Notes under the pieces: generated by a model
Told to the model about the DNA's origin: nothing
The model's database searches: none
The model's input: the letters and a program-made list of their open reading frames with translations, nothing else
Assembly (NCBI GenBank): GCA_905147135.1
Contig: LR990040.1
Coordinates: forward strand, 26,177,857-26,241,856
Direction: 5' to 3'
Source of the DNA: Blastobasis lacticolella
Taxonomy: Eukaryota; Arthropoda; Insecta; Lepidoptera; Blastobasidae
Length of the DNA: 64,000 bases
Shown: one piece after another, positions 1 to 11,100 of the stretch
Position numbering within the stretch: position 1 is the first letter of the stretch
Layout of the letters: every line of letters begins with the position of its first letter
Position numbers and translations under genes: made by a program

Positions 1-282
1 GTAATGATGGCTCAGCTATTCGACATGGGAGCGGACATAGACGCGCAAGATGCCAAAGGTGACACAGTCCTGCACATAGCAGTAAAACGACAGGACTATG
101 AACTCATGGAATGGCTGCTTTCATTGAATATTAAGACGAACATAAAAAACAACGATGGACTAACGGCAGATAAAGTGGCAGAGCAAAATAATGACCACAA
201 AATGATGGCAATGTTTGTTAGTGCAAACGTAAATATTGCTGAGTGTTTAACGGAAGAGTTTGCGGCCGTCAATTTATCGTAG
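1..282 (+). CDS. Ankyrin-repeat protein, C-terminal end (partial, probable last exon)
   Basis: The frame is open from the left window edge and stops at 280-282, so the true start lies outside. The 93 visible codons show ankyrin-type text: GADIDAQDAKGDTVLHIAV (a repeat opening with the D-x-x-G-x-T-x-L-H signature), then a second helix pair ending in LLSLNIKTNIKNNDGLTADK, then a non-repeat tail of about 30 residues. Ankyrin repeats act as protein-protein binding scaffolds; nothing here shows the partner or the cell location. It is the only part of the window that looks like host coding sequence, and transposon remnants begin within 20 bp of its stop. No clear AATAAA signal follows, so the 3' UTR may have been displaced. 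A decayed paralogue is possible. The ankyrin call is firm; the gene identity is not known. Confidence 0.72.
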   Translation, partial: VMMAQLFDMGADIDAQDAKGDTVLHIAVKRQDYELMEWLLSLNIKTNIKNNDGLTADKVAEQNNDHKMMAMFVSANVNIAECLTEEFAAVNLS

Positions 283-297
283 TTTGTAAGATATGTT

Positions 298-508
298 TTA
301 ATATAATTTTGAATAATTTTCCAAAATCTTGGAAGCGCAAGGCAGTACGCTGATGGGTCTCAGGTCGTTATAAGTCGCCGGGCTATTATTTTTAGGTAAC
401 GGTTTCACGATAGCATGCTGCCAGTCCTTAGGAAAGCGTCCTGTCTCAATAGAGTAATTTACTATCCTAGTAATGACTGGCAAAATATGTGGCATCATCA
501 TTATGATC
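298..508 (-). pseudogene. LINE reverse-transcriptase finger fragment
   Basis: Read on the minus strand, the translation contains SIETGRFPKDWQHAIVKPLP followed by NDLRPISVLPCASKILE. This is the fingers/palm entry of a non-LTR reverse transcriptase (the W..A.V.P.PK ... RPIS.LP block). Only about 70 codons remain; motif A, motif C and the endonuclease are absent. It abuts the AT-rich 3' tail of the next LINE at about 509-525, so it may be an older LINE into which the larger one inserted. I could not find the missing upstream part on the far side. Confidence 0.7.
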
Positions 509-610
509 ATTTATTTATTTATTTAATATTACAGAAAAGTACACAGCATTACAGCGAGCCAAAGCCCTGTGCACAACATTCAAATTTATCATAATGGTTT
601 ACAAATACTT

Positions 611-3510
611 TCATGTATCACAATTTTCACAAAATCTTAAAATAAATTTACAAACAACACAGAAACGGTCCGCAAACAAGTCGCAGTCCGACGCCGAGCT
701 GAGAAGACCATTCAGCAGGATGCGTGATTTTACCAAAGGCGAATTACTATGGGCCACCGTGCGACAACTGTCCTCAGCCAGCAACCGGATACGATTGCTA
801 CGGAACCGCGTGTACTTATTAGGTACGAACAATGAGCAGATGCGTGATACGAGATCAGGACAGTCAAGTTCACTACGTAAAATTTTACAAAAGATCAGCA
901 TTAAATTAAACTTCCGGCGTACCTCCAAGGAATTAAAGCCCAATGCCCCCAGAAGATATTTTGTAGGATACAGAAATGGATAGTACCTATATCGTTTTTT
1001 AAACAAAAAATGCTTTTTGCACTTTTTCTAATAAAAGTCTGTATGAACTTTCGTGTGGACCCCACACGACCGCCCCTGTCTCTAATTTTGTACGCACTAA
1101 CGTAGTGTAAATTAATGTAATCGCTCTAACATTATGAAAGTCCTTTGTGTTACGAATAATGAAACCTAATCTTTTATAACCATAACCGCTAGATTTTTTA
1201 TATGTTCATTAAACGACAATTTTTGGTCAAATATGACGCCAAGATCCGTTACTGTTTCCACTCGTGTTATTAAATATGCTCCTAAGTAGTACATGGATGG
1301 TATTGGATTACGAGATCTGTTAAAGGAGATAGTAGAGCATTTCGCAATATTTATTTGAAGTTTGTTATTATTGCTCCATAGAAGAATTGCATCAATGTCG
1401 GCCTGGAGTAATATGCTATCCTCGGGTTCTTTTATCTCACAAAATACCTTAAGGTCGTCTGCATAAAGCAGACACCTGGAATGTTTGACTACAGATTTGA
1501 GATCATCAACCATAATCGTGAACAATTGTGGACCGAGAATAGAACCCTGACTAACACCAGAACGCGTGGGATATGAGTTGGAAACATAACAACTATACCG
1601 TACATATTGTCGACGGTCACGGAGGTAATCGGCAATGAATTGTAATAACCCAGGGCTGAATCCCTTGGCATAAAGTTTGGAGAGCAAGACGTCATTGTCC
1701 ACACAATCAAATGCCTTCTGAAAATCGAAGTAAACTACGTCTACTTGGGAACCTCTGTCAAGACACTGTGATACGAAGTCTGTGAGACTTAGTAAATTCG
1801 TATTGACAGAACGTTGACTTCTGAAACCGTGCTGACAATCAGACATGTATGGTTTTATCTGCAAATCAATTTTGTTGTGTAAAATATATTCGAAAACTTT
1901 TGCTGGCGACGACAGTATGGCTATTGGTCGATTGTTTTCAACGCAGGAAGTATTACCAGATTTAGGTATTGGACATACTCGTGATATTTTAAACTGATCA
2001 GGGTGTTTGCCCGTACTTAAAGATAAATTAAAAATGTGACAAAGAGGCAACTTTAAAAAGTGCTTACACGCCTTAAGAATGTATGGTGGCACTTTGTCAG
2101 GCCCAACCGAGCTCCTAGGCTTCAACTTTTCTAAGCTTTGTAGTACATCAGTCTCGGATATGTTATAAATATGAATCCGAGCTGAAATCCAAGGTTCATA
2201 TTCGACATTTACCGCCTTGTAGTCGAGCTGTGGATTATGAGGGAGAAAAACGCTCGAGAAATAGTCAGCAAAGGCATTAGCTGTTTCACATCTCGAGAAT
2301 TCAATAGCTTGGATTACCCTTAAATCCACCTTTTGACCTAAGATTACTAATGTGACTCCAAAACGCTCTTGGATTGGGCTTTATATTATATTGAATGCTC
2401 TGTACATAGTCGTCATAGGCCTTTACTATTCGTGCCTTGATGCTTGAACGTTGACAGGCTAAAAGCTTTGTATGATACTGCATCCCCAGTGGCCTTCCAG
2501 TTACGATGACATTAGGCCTTTTTTCTTAGGTCAGTTATTATATCTCCCGTAAACCAAACTGGATATCGCCTACTAACGTGACCGGATCGGTGTTTTTTCG
2601 GTGCACAAATATCAAATATTTCATATAATATATGATAGAAATTGTTTATGGCGTTGCTGAAACTGGTTTCCTGATGGACAGAGTCCCAAACCACTTCTAA
2701 AATTAAATCGTACATTGTCTGAAAGTCAGCCCTCGAAAAATTCCAATCTTTCTGGGCATCGATATTACTGGGATCGACGTATGTATCAAGGTTATTTCTA
2801 ATGCCAATTTCTAACAAAACGTAAATATTTAATGGTGGATGATAAGCGTCGGCATGGGGTACTAGCCCTTCGCCTTCAATTTTGGATACAGTAACTGATC
2901 TCGCAACACGATCTTGTAACAAAATAACGTCTAATTTACTATTATGTGTATTAAATATGTTATTGTAATCACTAAAATTACAAACATTCAGAAAATAACA
3001 GTAATAACTCGATACCTCCAGGGTGGCACTATTAAGGTTTAAATCACCCAACACAATTACACTCCCATTCAGCAGGTCGATATTAGATTCTACCATATGA
3101 AACCATACCATATAGTCTGCAGCTTTTGCATTTGGTGGAATATACACAACATTAACAAAGTGCTTTATGTTGAGTAAGGTAAACTCTGCCCACAAATCTT
3201 CTCCTTGGCCTGTTTGAAGATTACTAAGGCGCTTCAAACTCAAACCAGGTCTTGCGGCAATGAGCACACCACCGCCGCCTTTGGATTGTCTGTCTCGACG
3301 TAAAACGGTCCAACCATCTGGCACGATCTCAGCGTCCCTCACTGAACTATCTAAGAAAGTCTCCGTTACTGCAACTATATCCGCTTCTTGAGCCATTAAA
3401 CTGCTTCTCCAATGCGCTAATTTAGTTTGTAAACCTCGTACATTTTGATAGATAATGTTTAGGAAGTCTGTTCTGCCCGATACATGGTTATATGTTGGGG
3501 TGCAGTACGA
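611..3510 (-). pseudogene. LINE ORF2: AP-like endonuclease plus reverse transcriptase (frame-broken)
   Basis: From right to left, the endonuclease begins near 3500 with QNVRGLQTKLAHW, followed by VAVTETFLD (metal-binding Glu) and VIVLGDLNLNS (catalytic Asp/Asn). A linker lies at 2301-2483. The reverse transcriptase at 2329-1166 has VYFDFQKAFDCVDNDVLL (motif A Asp), GVSQGSILGPQLF (motif B) and LLYADDLKVF (motif C, the catalytic Asp pair). The C-terminal LINE tail continues at 1165-1020 and, in another frame, at 1006-611, where it resembles the tail of the LINE at 31117-31764. Frame changes near 2500, 2300-2330, 1166 and 1006 interrupt the reading. Its role was target-primed reverse transcription; this copy cannot make a single protein. 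Confidence 0.85.
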
Positions 3511-3517
3511 ACGGTTT

Positions 3518-4566
3518 CTAAGAGTAGTGAGTTCTGTTTCGTTGTGAGCGAAATGACCTCCAAGGTTTTACACAGATATTGGTAGCCCAATTATCAGTAG
3601 CCAAGATATTTTTAAAATATTTATCTGGAACTCCCAATTTAAAAGATGCGTAGTTTCCACGAGCATTCAAGGCTTCCACAGTACACACATCCTCTCCACA
3701 GATTCTTTCCAGGTGCTCAGTAACTTGTTCGATAGATGTACATTTCTTGACATAATATAGATGTACAAATACCTCCTTTTCAGCAGCTTCAAGCATTGCT
3801 GTACCTGGGGTCGCTGTTCCACGTAAAACTGCGGCAAAAGATGGTCTAGAACGCTCCGCCGCTTCAACCTGCACATCACCGTCAGGGTTCCCATCGATAG
3901 GCGCCGCCATCACGGTAGCGGACGCAGACGCAGAGGGTCTATTTTAGCTGGAATTGCATTCAACGACGAATCCTGCATTTCACGATCAGCTTTATCTGGG
4001 AGATTCTTCTTTCCTTTTTTCGGCTATGCTTTTAACTCCTTTGTTTTAGGCTTAATCATAACGGGCAGCAACACAGATTCGTTTACGATGTCACTGTCAT
4101 TCGAAACAGTCTGTACGGGGATTACATCGACGGGATTGTGAGCCTCACATTTCTCAAGAAGCACACCCTGATGTTCCTTCGGTAAGGTTTTTACTTCGTG
4201 TTCTAGCGCCGCAACTTTGTCTGTGAGTATTTTGATTGTGTTCAGTGGCAGCTTAGTCAACGCTGCATTCTCCTCAGTAATCTTAATTACAAATTTCTGC
4301 ATTTCTTCACAAACAATACTACGGATATCGTCTAACCTTAGGCACTGGTTCTTATTGCCACGAACCGTAACATTGTCGAATAATTGCGACTTATCTAATT
4401 TTGAGACATCGGCGTCAGTAGTTGCATTAAAATCACTACCGAGTAGGTCATCCACAGAGACTATCGTATCATTCAGAATAACACGCCGGGCTCCAACAGG
4501 TGTTCCATCGTTATTTCCGCGTGGTTTCTTGCAGGCACAAACAGGACATACCAGTGAAGCTTCCAA
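3518..4566 (-). pseudogene. LINE ORF1 (gag-like RNA-binding protein), frame-broken
   Basis: Two minus-strand pieces lie directly upstream of the endonuclease. The first (4566-4024, about 180 codons) starts with a Cys pair (CPVCACKKPRG) and later has a heptad-like stretch (ITEENAALTKLPLNTIKILT), which suggests a coiled coil. The second (3913-3518) ends with SFKLGVPDKYFKNIL and then an ICVKPWR block. This order, with a C-terminal SFK...P...VKPWR module, fits ORF1 proteins of insect Jockey/CR1-like LINEs as I know them. A frame change between 3913 and 4024 separates the pieces. The gypsy insertion at 4626 lies about 60 bp before the ORF1 start. Confidence 0.7.
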
Positions 4567-4625
4567 CTCTTCCTTATGCTCTCTAAATTTTATCGAATCT
4601 ATGCTAAGACACCGGTAATTATATA

Positions 4626-5280
4626 TGTCGCCGTGCGATATCGCCTATTATCAATCGAAATCAATAAATGGAACTATTATCAATATTTAGCGATTTTAAA
4701 ATTCATTCTTCTATTTATCTGGAACTATTTCTGTTATAACTTTGATTTACGATTAATTTCTATTCTAAAAAGTGTCTATTTTGATCGACAACTCAATAGC
4801 ACTAAAGTAAGTTGCTATTCTATTAGAAGAATTGTCTTAAATGTTGCTTCCAAAATAGCTTATGCATTTTTTAATAATGTTTGCTATTTAATCTAATTAT
4901 AATTGAAGGTCATTTCACGTATTCCAATCGTTTAAAACGCCACCTATAATCATATTTGAACACTAAGTGACAGCTTAAAACATTGCGGGGAAAACGATTG
5001 GAGTCGGTAGATTTGACATGGACTTGACTGCGAACCTTCGGCTGAATAACACGTAAGCATTGCCTCTGTAATTTTGTAATAAAAATACTTTGTTCTTGTT
5101 GATTAATCCTTGCTTTTATTTAACATAAATCCAATTTAGTGTTCCCGTTTATGTTAGCTAGCTTTTTCGAGTGTTTCAGTTTGAATTAGTACCTTAAACT
5201 TGTAGGAGAACCGGTGGCCAATAAGGTCGGCGGTTCTGCTTGTTTCTTATTTAAATTTAAATAGAGTCCCTACTTCGACA
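4626..5280 (+). repeat. 5' LTR of gypsy element 1
   Basis: 655 bp, TG...CA ends, near-identical to 16162-16819. Differences I can see by eye are about a dozen substitutions and three small indels (for example TTTAATAATG against TTTAATG near 4870). That suggests a moderately recent insertion, although the internal coding region is already damaged. The LTR should contain the promoter and polyadenylation signal; AATAAAAATAC near 5085 is a plausible poly(A) signal. Confidence 0.93.
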
Positions 5281-5300
5281 TCAGAAGTGGGATTCGAACC
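5281..5300 (+). promoter_or_regulatory. Primer-binding site, tRNA-Leu type
   Basis: Immediately after the LTR end, TCAGAAGTGGGATTCGAACC is complementary to the T-arm and 3' acceptor strand of a tRNA-Leu, beginning several bases inside the CCA end. It would prime minus-strand DNA synthesis. Use of an internal tRNA-Leu position is something I recall for the mdg3-like gypsy lineage; that lineage call is inference. Confidence 0.7.
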
Positions 5301-5382
5301 TGCAAACCCTCTTTGCTGTTTTCTTTCTTTTCATTTGTTTTAGATTATTCCTGAAAGCAGCGCGTGTGAAGAAATAATTAAT

Positions 5383-6264
5383 ATGGCTGACCCGGACGAG
5401 AGTGATGCAATGCCGGGGCCGACCGCACCGACGGCCGGCGCGCCAACCGCAGCACCACCCGCTTCGTCACCACCACAGGGGGGTAACGTACCACCTGAAT
5501 TCTTCTTAAGCATGATGACAATGATGCGAAATATGAGCGATCGGTTGCTACAGCAACAGCAACCTGATTCTAAAGTAAAAATCACAGATATTTTCCTACC
5601 CTCATACAATCCGGACGGGAATGTCGGAGTTCGTGAATGGTGTAACCATATTTCTATTGCTAAAAGTACCTATGACCTGAGTGATTACGATATCCGCATG
5701 AAAGTGACTAGTTTACTTAAAGGCCGAGCCAAAATTTGGGCAGATAGTTGGCTAGTTATGACTAACACGTGGGAAGAATTGCGTCAAAATATCATAACCA
5801 CCTTTGAGCCAGAGAGTCGTTACTCACGTGATGTTCTTAAGTTTAGAGAGCATATTTATGATTGTACGAAAGATATTTCAGAGTTTTTATCGCAATCATG
5901 GTTACTATGGAGGCGCGTGACCAAAAGTAAGCTCGATGACAGCGATTCTGTAGAAGCGGTGATAGGAACCATAAATGACGAACGTCTCAGAATTGAATTA
6001 TTGAACGCCAGAGCCACCTCGGTCCCAGAGCTAATTTCTGTTGCAGCCTCTATTCGCGTTAAACGGTCAAGTCAAAATAGCTCTAATCATCAACCCCAAC
6101 AAAAACGCTCGAGGTTCTCTGTTGACAATCGAAACACTGTGCCATATTGTAGTTTTTGTAAAAGGACTGGCCATTCTTATAGTAATTGTCGCAACAAGGA
6201 GTCAATTCATGCAAAACTGACCGAAAACGGTCCTTTGCCGCCATCTATCGCCGCGCCTAAGTAA
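5383..6264 (+). pseudogene. gypsy element 1 gag, ending at an in-frame TAA
   Basis: 293 codons from ATG 5383. The N-terminus is Pro/Ala-rich and disordered (about residues 1-40), then a capsid-like helical region includes VREWCNHISIAKSTYDLSDY and LKGRAKIWADSW, matching the Retrotrans_gag fold, and a basic linker leads to a zinc knuckle CSFCKRTGHSYSNC (C-x2-C-x4-H-x4-C). The protein assembles the particle and packages RNA. The TAA at 6262-6264 is in the same frame as the downstream protease-RT ORF, and a second knuckle (CSFCSKPGHTFDTC, about 6277-6320) lies beyond it. The stop therefore cuts between paired knuckles: a nonsense mutation, or conceivably a readthrough stop. Confidence 0.85.
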
Positions 6265-8105
6265 GCCAGCGATAAGGTTTGTTCATTTTGCTCGAAACCG
6301 GGTCACACATTTGACACGTGTTTTCGGAGAGACAAACAGATAACCTCGAATCACGTTAATTCGGTGTCTAATAATCCATCACACTTGAATACTATGTGTA
6401 TTCATGTTAACGGTCAGTTAATCAATGCTGTTTTTGATAGTGGCGCTGAATGCTCTGTAATGCGTGAATCTATCGCGAATAAATTACCTGGTCGTAGGCG
6501 CCAAGTCGTTAATTATTTGCGCGGAATAGGTCCATTCCCTGTAATTTCCACTAGTACCCTCACTACGATTTGCGTCGTTGATAATATTAATGTCGAGATA
6601 AAATTTCATGTTCTATCGGACTATGAAATGACGTTAGACGTTCTAATAGGTACAAATTTATTGCGCGAGACAGGCATGAGTGTAATTGTGACCCACAATA
6701 GTGCCACTCTATTGTCGCAGCCCCGCGTTATGCAATTACAATCGAATAGCACTAAATTCGATAATTTAAATCACGACTTGACAGATGATTCAGAGATACG
6801 TAGTCTCACTATCTTATTGAACAAATACTCTCATCTCTTCACAAATGGTTATGCGAAAGCACGTGTAAATACTGGCCAACTAGAGATCCGCCTTAAAAAT
6901 CCCGACAAATTTGTTGAGCGACGTGAAAAGGTCAAGAAAATAGTTAGTGAACTGATAGACAATAACATTGTTCGCGAAAGCACGTCCCCATATTCGAGTC
7001 CTGTAATCTTAGTAAAAAAGAAAAACGGCGATGATCGTATGTGTGTGGACTACAGAGAGTTAAACTCCAACACAGTACGAGACCATTACCCTCTCCCGCT
7101 GATCGCAGACCAGATTGATCAACTGGCGGGTGGGCAGTTCTACTCCACCCTTGATATGGCCTCTGGGTTTCACCAGATCCCAATTGCTGCTGATTCTATT
7201 CAGAAAACTGCCTTCGTCACCCCAGACGGGTTGTACGAATACCTAACTATGCCCTTCGGGCTCTGTAATGCACCAGCTGTCTATCAAAGGTGCATAAGTA
7301 GTGGTAAATTAAATCCCTCCTTAATTTAGGTAGTGCCGGTAATGGGCATCACGACAGCGTGGCTCAAGTTTACATTGACGATGTTATCAGCAAGTGTCGC
7401 GATTTTTCAAGCGGATTAGCCTATTTAGAAAGAATCCTGATGGCACTAGGAGACTCGGGTTTCTCAATAAATATTGACAAATGTTCATTTTTTCAACGCT
7501 CGATTGAATACCTCGGTAACGTAGTAGAGAATGGGCAAGTCCGTCCAAGTCCTAAAAAGGTAGAAGCTCTCGTTGAAGCTCCCGTCCCGAACACAGCAAG
7601 ACAGGTTCGTCAATTTAACGGCCTTGCGAGCTATTTTCGCCGTTTCATTCCCGACTTCGCGCGGACTATGGTTCCTCTGTACGAATTAACTAAACCAAGT
7701 GTTAGGTGGCAATGGACTCATATTCATGAAGAGGCACGTCAAAAGATTATCCATCACCTAACGTCCGAGCCAGTCCTCACGATTTTTCAAGAGGGTGAAC
7801 CTATCGAATTATTTACCGACGCCAGTAGTCTCGGATTTGGAGGGATACTTGTCCAGATAATAAATGGTCGACAACACGTGGTAGCCTACTTCAGCATGCG
7901 CACTACGGACACATAAAGCCGGTACCACAGTTATGAACTTGAGACTCTGGCCGTGGTCCGTGCTATAAAGCACTTTCGTCACTTTCTTTACGGACGCAAT
8001 TTCAAAGTGGTCACTGATTGCAATGCCTTAAAGGCATCTAAACATAAACAAGATTTGTTACCTCGCATACATAGATGGTGATGGAGAAATTGATAGTCGT
8101 CCCGA
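6265..8105 (+). pseudogene. gypsy element 1 pol: protease, reverse transcriptase, RNase H (broken)
   Basis: It continues in the gag frame. The aspartic protease is marked by VFDSGAECSVM near 6430. The reverse transcriptase follows with DNNIVRESTSPYSSPVILVK, YSTLDMASGFHQIPI (catalytic Asp) and FGLCNAPAVYQR. A frame change between about 7290 and 7327 then moves the reading to the frame that carries VYIDDV (motif C, the Y-x-DD box) near 7366. The RNase H domain begins at LFTDASSLGFGG. A TAA at 7914-7916 and a TGA near 8079 interrupt RNase H, and the text becomes unreadable before the RTE insertion at 8152. At least two nonsense changes and one frameshift make the polyprotein non-functional. The connection domain to integrase is partly missing or decayed. 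Confidence 0.88.
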
Positions 8106-8138
8106 AGTCGTTTCAGTGGAGCTTGATAAATACCTACC

Positions 8139-8151
8139 ACATGGCTCTTAA
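8139..8151. repeat. Target-site duplication, left copy, of the RTE LINE
   Basis: ACATGGCTCTTAA, repeated exactly at 11326-11338. It flanks the LINE and lies in gypsy pol sequence, which proves that the LINE inserted into the gypsy element. Confidence 0.93.
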
Positions 8152-11100
8152 GCCGTGTGGTGTCCGGTAGAGTAGAATAGCACCAACCCTTATCACTCAA
8201 GGGTGTCGTACAAGGCGACTAATGAGATAAAGGCAGATCACCTAAGACCCTCGTATCGCCGGAAAATGGGCAGCAGCATTTTCTGTTGCATATTCTTAAC
8301 ACTGCGATCTCCAACCCGCCTGCCAAGCGTGGAGATTATGGCAAATCCCCCCCAGTATGACAAAGTCTCTTACAAAACGGCCCCCAGTTCCCGGTCGCCC
8401 TGCTAGTCGTGGCCAAGGCGGCGGCCACGGAAACGGCAGGGCAGGGGGTGCAAAGAATCCCCGGGCTACGGAAGGCCGCCAATTACAACTGACCCTGGCA
8501 ACGTTTAACGGTCGCACTCTGAGGCTTGATGAGCATCTGGCGCAGCTGGAGGTGGAGCTAGAGAATATTAAGTGGCATGTTCTGGGTTTGTGTGAAGTCC
8601 GTAGAGAGGGGGAGGACACCATAACCCTTGAGACAGGCCACCTTCTCTACTTTCGCGAGGGTGACCAAGCATCCCAGGGGGGTGTAGGGTTTCTCGTCCA
8701 CAGGGCCCTTGCTGGCAACGTTGAGGTGATCTCCAGTGTGTCGACCAGAGTAGCGTACCTGGTTCTTCGGCTATCAAAACGGTATAGCATGAAGGTTATC
8801 CAGGTATACGCACCGACCTCGTCACACTCGGATGAGGAAGTGGAAGAAATGTACGAAGACATATCCAAGGCCTTGCATAGCACCACAAAGGCTCACTTCA
8901 ATGTGGTTATGGGCGACTTAAACGGCAAAGTGGGAGCCAGGAGCGGCAACGAATCTAGAGTAGGGCCGTATGGTTATGGAGGTAGGAACCACAGGGGCCA
9001 AATGCTGGTCAACTTCCTCGAGAAGGAGGGACTATTCTTAATGAATTCATTTTTTAAGAAGAAGCCACACAGGAAGTGGACATGGCGAAGCCCCGACGGT
9101 GTGACCAGAAATGAGATCGACTTCATTATGACGGACAGGAAGCAAATATTTAGAGATGTCTCCGTGATCAATAGGTTCAATACCGGGTCTGATCACCGCC
9201 TTGTCCGAGCGTCTCTTAATATCAATCTCAGGCTTGAAAGAAACCGTCTGATGAAGTCCACGCTCCGACCAAATCCACTCCAAACCATAGCGGGCACCGA
9301 GAAATTTCAACGGATTCTCGACGAAAAATTTGCCACAATGGATACTCCAAACGACGTGAATGAGGCCCTACACAACGTGGTTGAAACGCTGAGAGACGAG
9401 GGCATCAAATTTTGCCAGAAACAGCGTAAGGGTAGAAAGTCCAAACTCTCCGAGGAGACCCTACGACTAATGGCACAAAGACGGGAAGCCACTCGAGCCA
9501 CTTCGTCAGAGAGGTCAGACCTTAACAAGCGGATTCAAAAGATGGTACGGCGTGACCTTCGGTGCTCAAATACACGCCTGATTAAAGAGGCTATAGAGCG
9601 AAACCGAGGGTCCAAAGTATTCATGCGGCAGCTTGAAAGGAGCCACCTAACGAAGCTCATCACACATGATGGCAGAACCGTGATGTCAATGTCTGAGATC
9701 TTCTCTGAGATTAAGGACTTTTACGACCGATTGTACGCTGCACATGCTCCTTGTTCCCGGCGAGACAACCACGATCCTAGAGCCACCCTGACGCGGCACT
9801 ATACCGACGAACTGCCGGATATCAGCCAAGAGGAGATCGTGTTGGCTCTGAGGCAGCTAAAAAATGGAAAAGCCCCTGGTGAAGACGGAATTACATCCGA
9901 GCTTCTACAGGCGGGAGGAGCTCCTGTAGTACAGGAGTTACAAACGCTCTTCAACTCCGTCTTACACTGCGGGAGAACTCCTAAGGCGTGGAACAGGAGC
10001 TTGGTAATTCTCTTTTTTAAAAAAGGAGATAAAACACAACTAAAAAATTACAGGCCCATCTCACTCCTGAGCCACGTCTATAAGCTGTTTTCCAGAGTCA
10101 TCACGAATCGCCTCGCTCGGAGACTCGACGAGTTTCAACCACCAGAGCAGGCCGGGTTTCGAGGAGGGTATAGCACCATAGACCACATTCACACAGTGAG
10201 GCAGATTATACAGAAGTCTGGGGAGTATAATCAGCCCCTGTGTCTAGCTTTTGTGGACTATGAGAAAGCCTTTGACTCCATCGAGACCTGGGCTGTTCTA
10301 GAATCCCTACAGCGATGCCAAGTGGACTATCGTTACATCCAAGTGCTGAAAAGTTTGTATGAAGGCGCCAACATGATTGTCCAAGTACAGGACCAGCAGT
10401 CTAAACCCATCCAATTGCACAGAGGAGTGAGACAAGGGGATGTTATCTCCCCGAAACTGTTCACAAACGCATTGGAGGATATGTTCAAGACGCTGGACTG
10501 GAAAGGTATGGGCATCAACATAAACGGCGAACATCTGACGCACTTAAGATTTGCAGATGACATAGTCCTAGTGGCGGAGTCGCTGGAGGAGCTGCAGCGG
10601 ATGCTGGCTGGCCAAGCATCAGCCTCGCAGCGGATAGGTCTCGGCATGAATCTAGACAAAACGAAAGTCATGATTAATGTCCACGTTAACCAGAGTCCTG
10701 TAGTCGTAAATGGCCTTCGCCTTGAAATTGTATCTGAATATACATATCTGGGGCAAACCTTGCAGTTAGGTAGAGGCAATTTTGAGAAAGAGGCCAAGAG
10801 GCGGATTCAGCTGGGCTGGGCGGCATTCGGAAAACTTCGCCGAGTCTTCACGTCACCCATACCACAATCCTTGAAAACCAAACTTTTCAACCAGTGCGTC
10901 CTACCTGTCATGACCTACGGTGCCGAGACGTGGACACTTACGGTGCGGCTTATTAACCAGTTCAAGGTCGCTCAGCGTGCTATGGAACGTGCTATGCTCG
11001 GAGTTTCCCTGAAAGACAAAATTCGTAACGAAGTAATCCGACAGAGAACTAAAGTGACTGACATAGCGCACAGAATTAGCACGCTGAAGTGGCAGTGGGC

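Larger units (their letters stand above)
509..4625 (-). mobile_element. Jockey/CR1-like LINE, 3' and central part (split by a gypsy insertion)
   Basis: A minus-strand non-LTR retrotransposon. Its 3' tail is the TTTATTTATTTATTTAA run at about 510-526 and its ORFs run leftward: ORF1 remnants at 3518-4566, endonuclease at about 2512-3510, reverse transcriptase at about 1166-2329, and a C-terminal tail at 611-1165. The 5' end is displaced beyond the gypsy element inserted at 4626 and should resume at about 16824, where sequence with a GC-rich stretch follows. Several frame breaks make it inactive. The clade is inferred from ORF layout and tail type only. Confidence 0.8.

Noticed and set aside
594..983. 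Plus-strand 129-codon ORF
   Set aside because: Shadow of the minus-strand LINE C-terminal reading.
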